This document shows, in pieces, positions 61,875 through 64,000 of a DNA stretch of 64,000 nucleotides (its first letter is position 1; every line of letters starts with the position of its first letter). Origin of the DNA: Algoriphagus boseongensis (GTDB lineage Bacteria; Bacteroidota; Bacteroidia; Cytophagales; Cyclobacteriaceae). The translations under genes and the position numbers were made by a program. The stretch covers positions 1,198,688 through 1,262,687 of the forward strand of contig NZ_SNYF01000005.1 in NCBI RefSeq assembly GCF_004362805.1, in the 5' to 3' direction. The notes beneath the pieces are model-generated. The model saw only the letters and a program-made list of their open reading frames with translations, had not been told where the DNA came from and did no database searches.

Positions 61875-64000
61875 ATGAAAAAATTACTCAGCTTTTTAGG
61901 AATCCTGATTTTCCTTTTGATTCTAGGATTGTTGGGATTTGTTTTTTGGCAAAGCCCAAAATATCAGGGAGAGATTACTTTAGAAGGATTATCTCAACCC
62001 GCTGATATTCATTTTGATAAATATGGGATTCCACACATTTATGCTCAGTCTGAAGATGACGCTTATAGAGCCTTAGGATACATCCATGCACGAGAAAGAC
62101 TCTTTCAATTAGAGATGATGAGAAGGGTCGGTTCGGGAACTCTAGCTGAATTTTTGGGGCCAGATCTAGTGGATATTGACAAGTTTTTTCATACCCTGGG
62201 TATTCCTAAACATGCCAAGGAAAGCGCGGCAGCTTTTGTAAATCAGGGGGAAACTTCCTGGAAAAAGGCCGCGGATTCTTACATCGCTGGAGTCAATGCT
62301 TTTATCCTAGAGGATCAACTTCCAGTTGAATATCTCCTTCTGGGCGAAAAACCTAGACCTTATACCGTTGAAGACATGCATTCTATTATCGGATACATGT
62401 CCTTTACTTTTGCCATGGCCTTGAAAACAGATCCTCTAGTGACAAAAATGGCCAGAGAATTGGGCTCGGAGTATTTAAAAGCACTTTCTGTGCAAACTCT
62501 ACCTGAGCATCATTTCATTCCTGTAAATTATCCTGACTCCTTACTCAAGGAGAATCTTCTGGTAAGTTCACAATTGAGCGAATTATTGGAAAAGCTTCCG
62601 GCTCCTATTTTGCAGGGCTCAAATAGTTGGGTGATTTCTGGTAGCAGAACCAAATCGGGAAAAGTCCTTTTTGCAAATGACACTCACATTGGTTTTGCCG
62701 CCCCTTCTGTATGGTTTGAAGCGCATTTGGAATATCCTGGCTTTAGCTTTTATGGAAATCATCTGGCAGGAGTTCCCTTTGGTTTGGTGGGACATTCCAG
62801 AAGACACAGCGTGGGTTTGACCATGTTTGAAAATGACGATCAGGACTTTTTCCAAGAGAAACTCAATCCAGCTAACCCAAATGAGATTGTAATTGGTGAT
62901 TCTATCTTCCCGATTACCAGTAGAAAAGAAATTATTCAGGTAAAAGGTCAAGCAAGTATCGAGTTTGAAGTGCGGGAAACCGTGCATGGACCGATCATGA
63001 ATCCTGTTTCCAAAGAAATCAGTGCCTTAACCAACAATCCGGTTTCATCTTGGTGGGTTTTCACTCAGGAACCTTCCAAAGCTTTGGAAGCCATTTACCG
63101 CATGAATCACGCCCAGTCCCTGCAGGAAATCGCAGATGCAGCTTCCTTGATTCATGCTCCTGGGTTGAACATCATGTATGGAGATGCAGAAGGAAATATC
63201 GCTTGGTGGGCTGCTGCAAAACTTCCTATTCGCAGCGATAAAGTTCACTCTAAGATCTTTGTGGATGGATCTGATCCTGAGTCCCAACCCAAAGGATGGT
63301 ACCCTTTCACCGAAAACCCACAAAGCATCAATCCTTCGAGCGGCTTTGTTGCATCTGCCAATAATCAACCCGATTCTTCCCGAAATGGTCATTTCTTTCC
63401 CGGGTATTATTATCCCGGTGAGCGATGGAATAGAATTTCAAAAACCATTACTTCAAAAGAAGACTGGGACACGGAAAACATCCGATCGCTACAACTTGAA
63501 TCCATCAATGAGACTTATCCCAAGCTTATTCAGTTCCTTTTGGAAGAGGTAAGAAGGGATGATTTTCAGGATTGGAATTCGGCGCTTGAAATGCTTACCA
63601 AATGGACGGGAGAACATCAATTAAATATGAGATCTCCCACCATTTTCTACAAATGGCTATACCATACCCTTCGCTTGTCAATGGAAGATGAACTGGGAAA
63701 AGATGCCTTCAAAGCTTATTTGGAGACTTTCATGATGGTTAGAAGCAATTCCCACTTCATCACTTTTGAAAATAATCCTTGGTGGGATAAGAAAGGAACA
63801 GATGCCATTGAATCCAGAGCCGACATCATTAATGAAGCCTTAAAAATCACTCTGGAGGAGCTTTCTAGTCAGTTTGGAAAGAACTATGAAGAATGGGAAT
63901 GGAAAAAAGCAGTGGTATTTGAGCATCCCCATCCACTGGGAAGTCAAAAGCCTTTGGACAAAATCTTCAATGTGAAATCCGACCCTGTAGAAGCCAATGA
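61875..64000 (+). CDS. Penicillin acylase family amidohydrolase (3' end outside window)
   Basis: An open frame from the ATG at 61875 runs to the right edge (708 codons seen). An N-terminal membrane anchor (FLGILIFLLILGLLGFVFW) precedes the alpha chain with ADIHFDKYGIPHIYAQS and DAYRALGYIHARERLFQLEM. The spacer ends in LQGSNSW, where processing would free Ser249 as N-terminal nucleophile of the beta chain; then ANDTHIGF and VGHSRRHSVGLTMFENDDQD follow. The family cleaves amides such as acyl-homoserine lactones, cyclic lipopeptides or beta-lactam side chains; substrate is unknown. It starts 61 bp after the aminotransferase. Confidence 0.93.
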   Translation, partial: MKKLLSFLGILIFLLILGLLGFVFWQSPKYQGEITLEGLSQPADIHFDKYGIPHIYAQSEDDAYRALGYIHARERLFQLEMMRRVGSGTLAEFLGPDLVDIDKFFHTLGIPKHAKESAAAFVNQGETSWKKAADSYIAGVNAFILEDQLPVEYLLLGEKPRPYTVEDMHSIIGYMSFTFAMALKTDPLVTKMARELGSEYLKALSVQTLPEHHFIPVNYPDSLLKENLLVSSQLSELLEKLPAPILQGSNSWVISGSRTKSGKVLFANDTHIGFAAPSVWFEAHLEYPGFSFYGNHLAGVPFGLVGHSRRHSVGLTMFENDDQDFFQEKLNPANPNEIVIGDSIFPITSRKEIIQVKGQASIEFEVRETVHGPIMNPVSKEISALTNNPVSSWWVFTQEPSKALEAIYRMNHAQSLQEIADAASLIHAPGLNIMYGDAEGNIAWWAAAKLPIRSDKVHSKIFVDGSDPESQPKGWYPFTENPQSINPSSGFVASANNQPDSSRNGHFFPGYYYPGERWNRISKTITSKEDWDTENIRSLQLESINETYPKLIQFLLEEVRRDDFQDWNSALEMLTKWTGEHQLNMRSPTIFYKWLYHTLRLSMEDELGKDAFKAYLETFMMVRSNSHFITFENNPWWDKKGTDAIESRADIINEALKITLEELSSQFGKNYEEWEWKKAVVFEHPHPLGSQKPLDKIFNVKSDPVEAN

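Overview
The window is a stretch of chromosome from a member of the Bacteroidota, most likely a Cyclobacteriaceae/Algoriphagus-like marine or aquatic bacterium (inference from gene content; no rRNA is present to confirm it). The signs are a hybrid two-component system with Reg_prop/Y_Y_Y sensor and AraC output, TonB-dependent receptor plus DUF4249 lipoprotein, DUF3078, BlaI/M56 with a TonB_C tail, TlpA with an N-terminal DUF4369-like domain, a Bat-type VWA operon, Gfo/Idh next to DUF1080, and promoters of the TAnnTTTG type. I saw no tRNA, rRNA, CRISPR array, insertion sequence or prophage.

Layout. 1-8163 (minus) is one giant open gene for a secreted, modular surface protein that runs off the left edge: two pectate-lyase-like beta-helix modules, many CARDB-type domains, an InlB-like and a SprB-like module, then a tandem array of HYR domains with an exact 243-bp period. 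Upstream of it, all on the minus strand, are two small exported proteins of unknown function (8423-9750), a LytS-type 7TM histidine kinase and a LytTR response regulator (9946-12168). Divergent from these is a 1336-residue hybrid two-component regulator (12388-16398). Three intergenic regions of this cluster carry the same kind of site: two TGTANC half-sites exactly 21 bp apart, always in the same orientation relative to the minus-strand genes. I read the block 1-16398 as a candidate self-regulated surface-protein system, and it is the part most worth a second look.

16424-19739 holds three exopolysaccharide/LPS genes (rfbB, UDP-glucuronate 4-epimerase family, glycosyltransferase). 19893-21030 is a small XRE regulator with two related membrane proteins behind a clear Bacteroidota promoter. 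21163-27573 is housekeeping: proC, a TlpA-type lipoprotein, gatB, alaS. 27979-36576 is rich in exported hydrolases and redox proteins: a subtilase lipoprotein, two M14 zinc carboxypeptidases, and an exported Gfo/Idh oxidoreductase with a DUF1080 partner. 36668-42185 contains a BlaI/BlaR-like pair with a duplicated TonB_C domain, preceded by a perfect palindrome, and a TonB receptor/DUF4249 pair. 42329-44533 is a Bat-type VWA/TPR operon. 44591-52961 holds a thiolase, ApbE, a MORN-repeat protein, purC, a STAS protein, RNase Z, a queuosine-precursor-type transporter, DUF3078, DUF202 and DUF3185. 53018-64000 holds ppk1, gyrB, a CoA-binding protein, an N-acyltransferase/O-acyltransferase pair likely making amino-acid lipids, an rRNA-type methyltransferase, a class III aminotransferase and the start of a penicillin acylase family enzyme.

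Starts were moved from the longest possible open frame where a TTG-initiated extension was less plausible than an ATG next to a signal peptide or conserved N-terminus; these cases are stated. All domain names come from reading the translated sequence by eye; none has been confirmed by a profile search.
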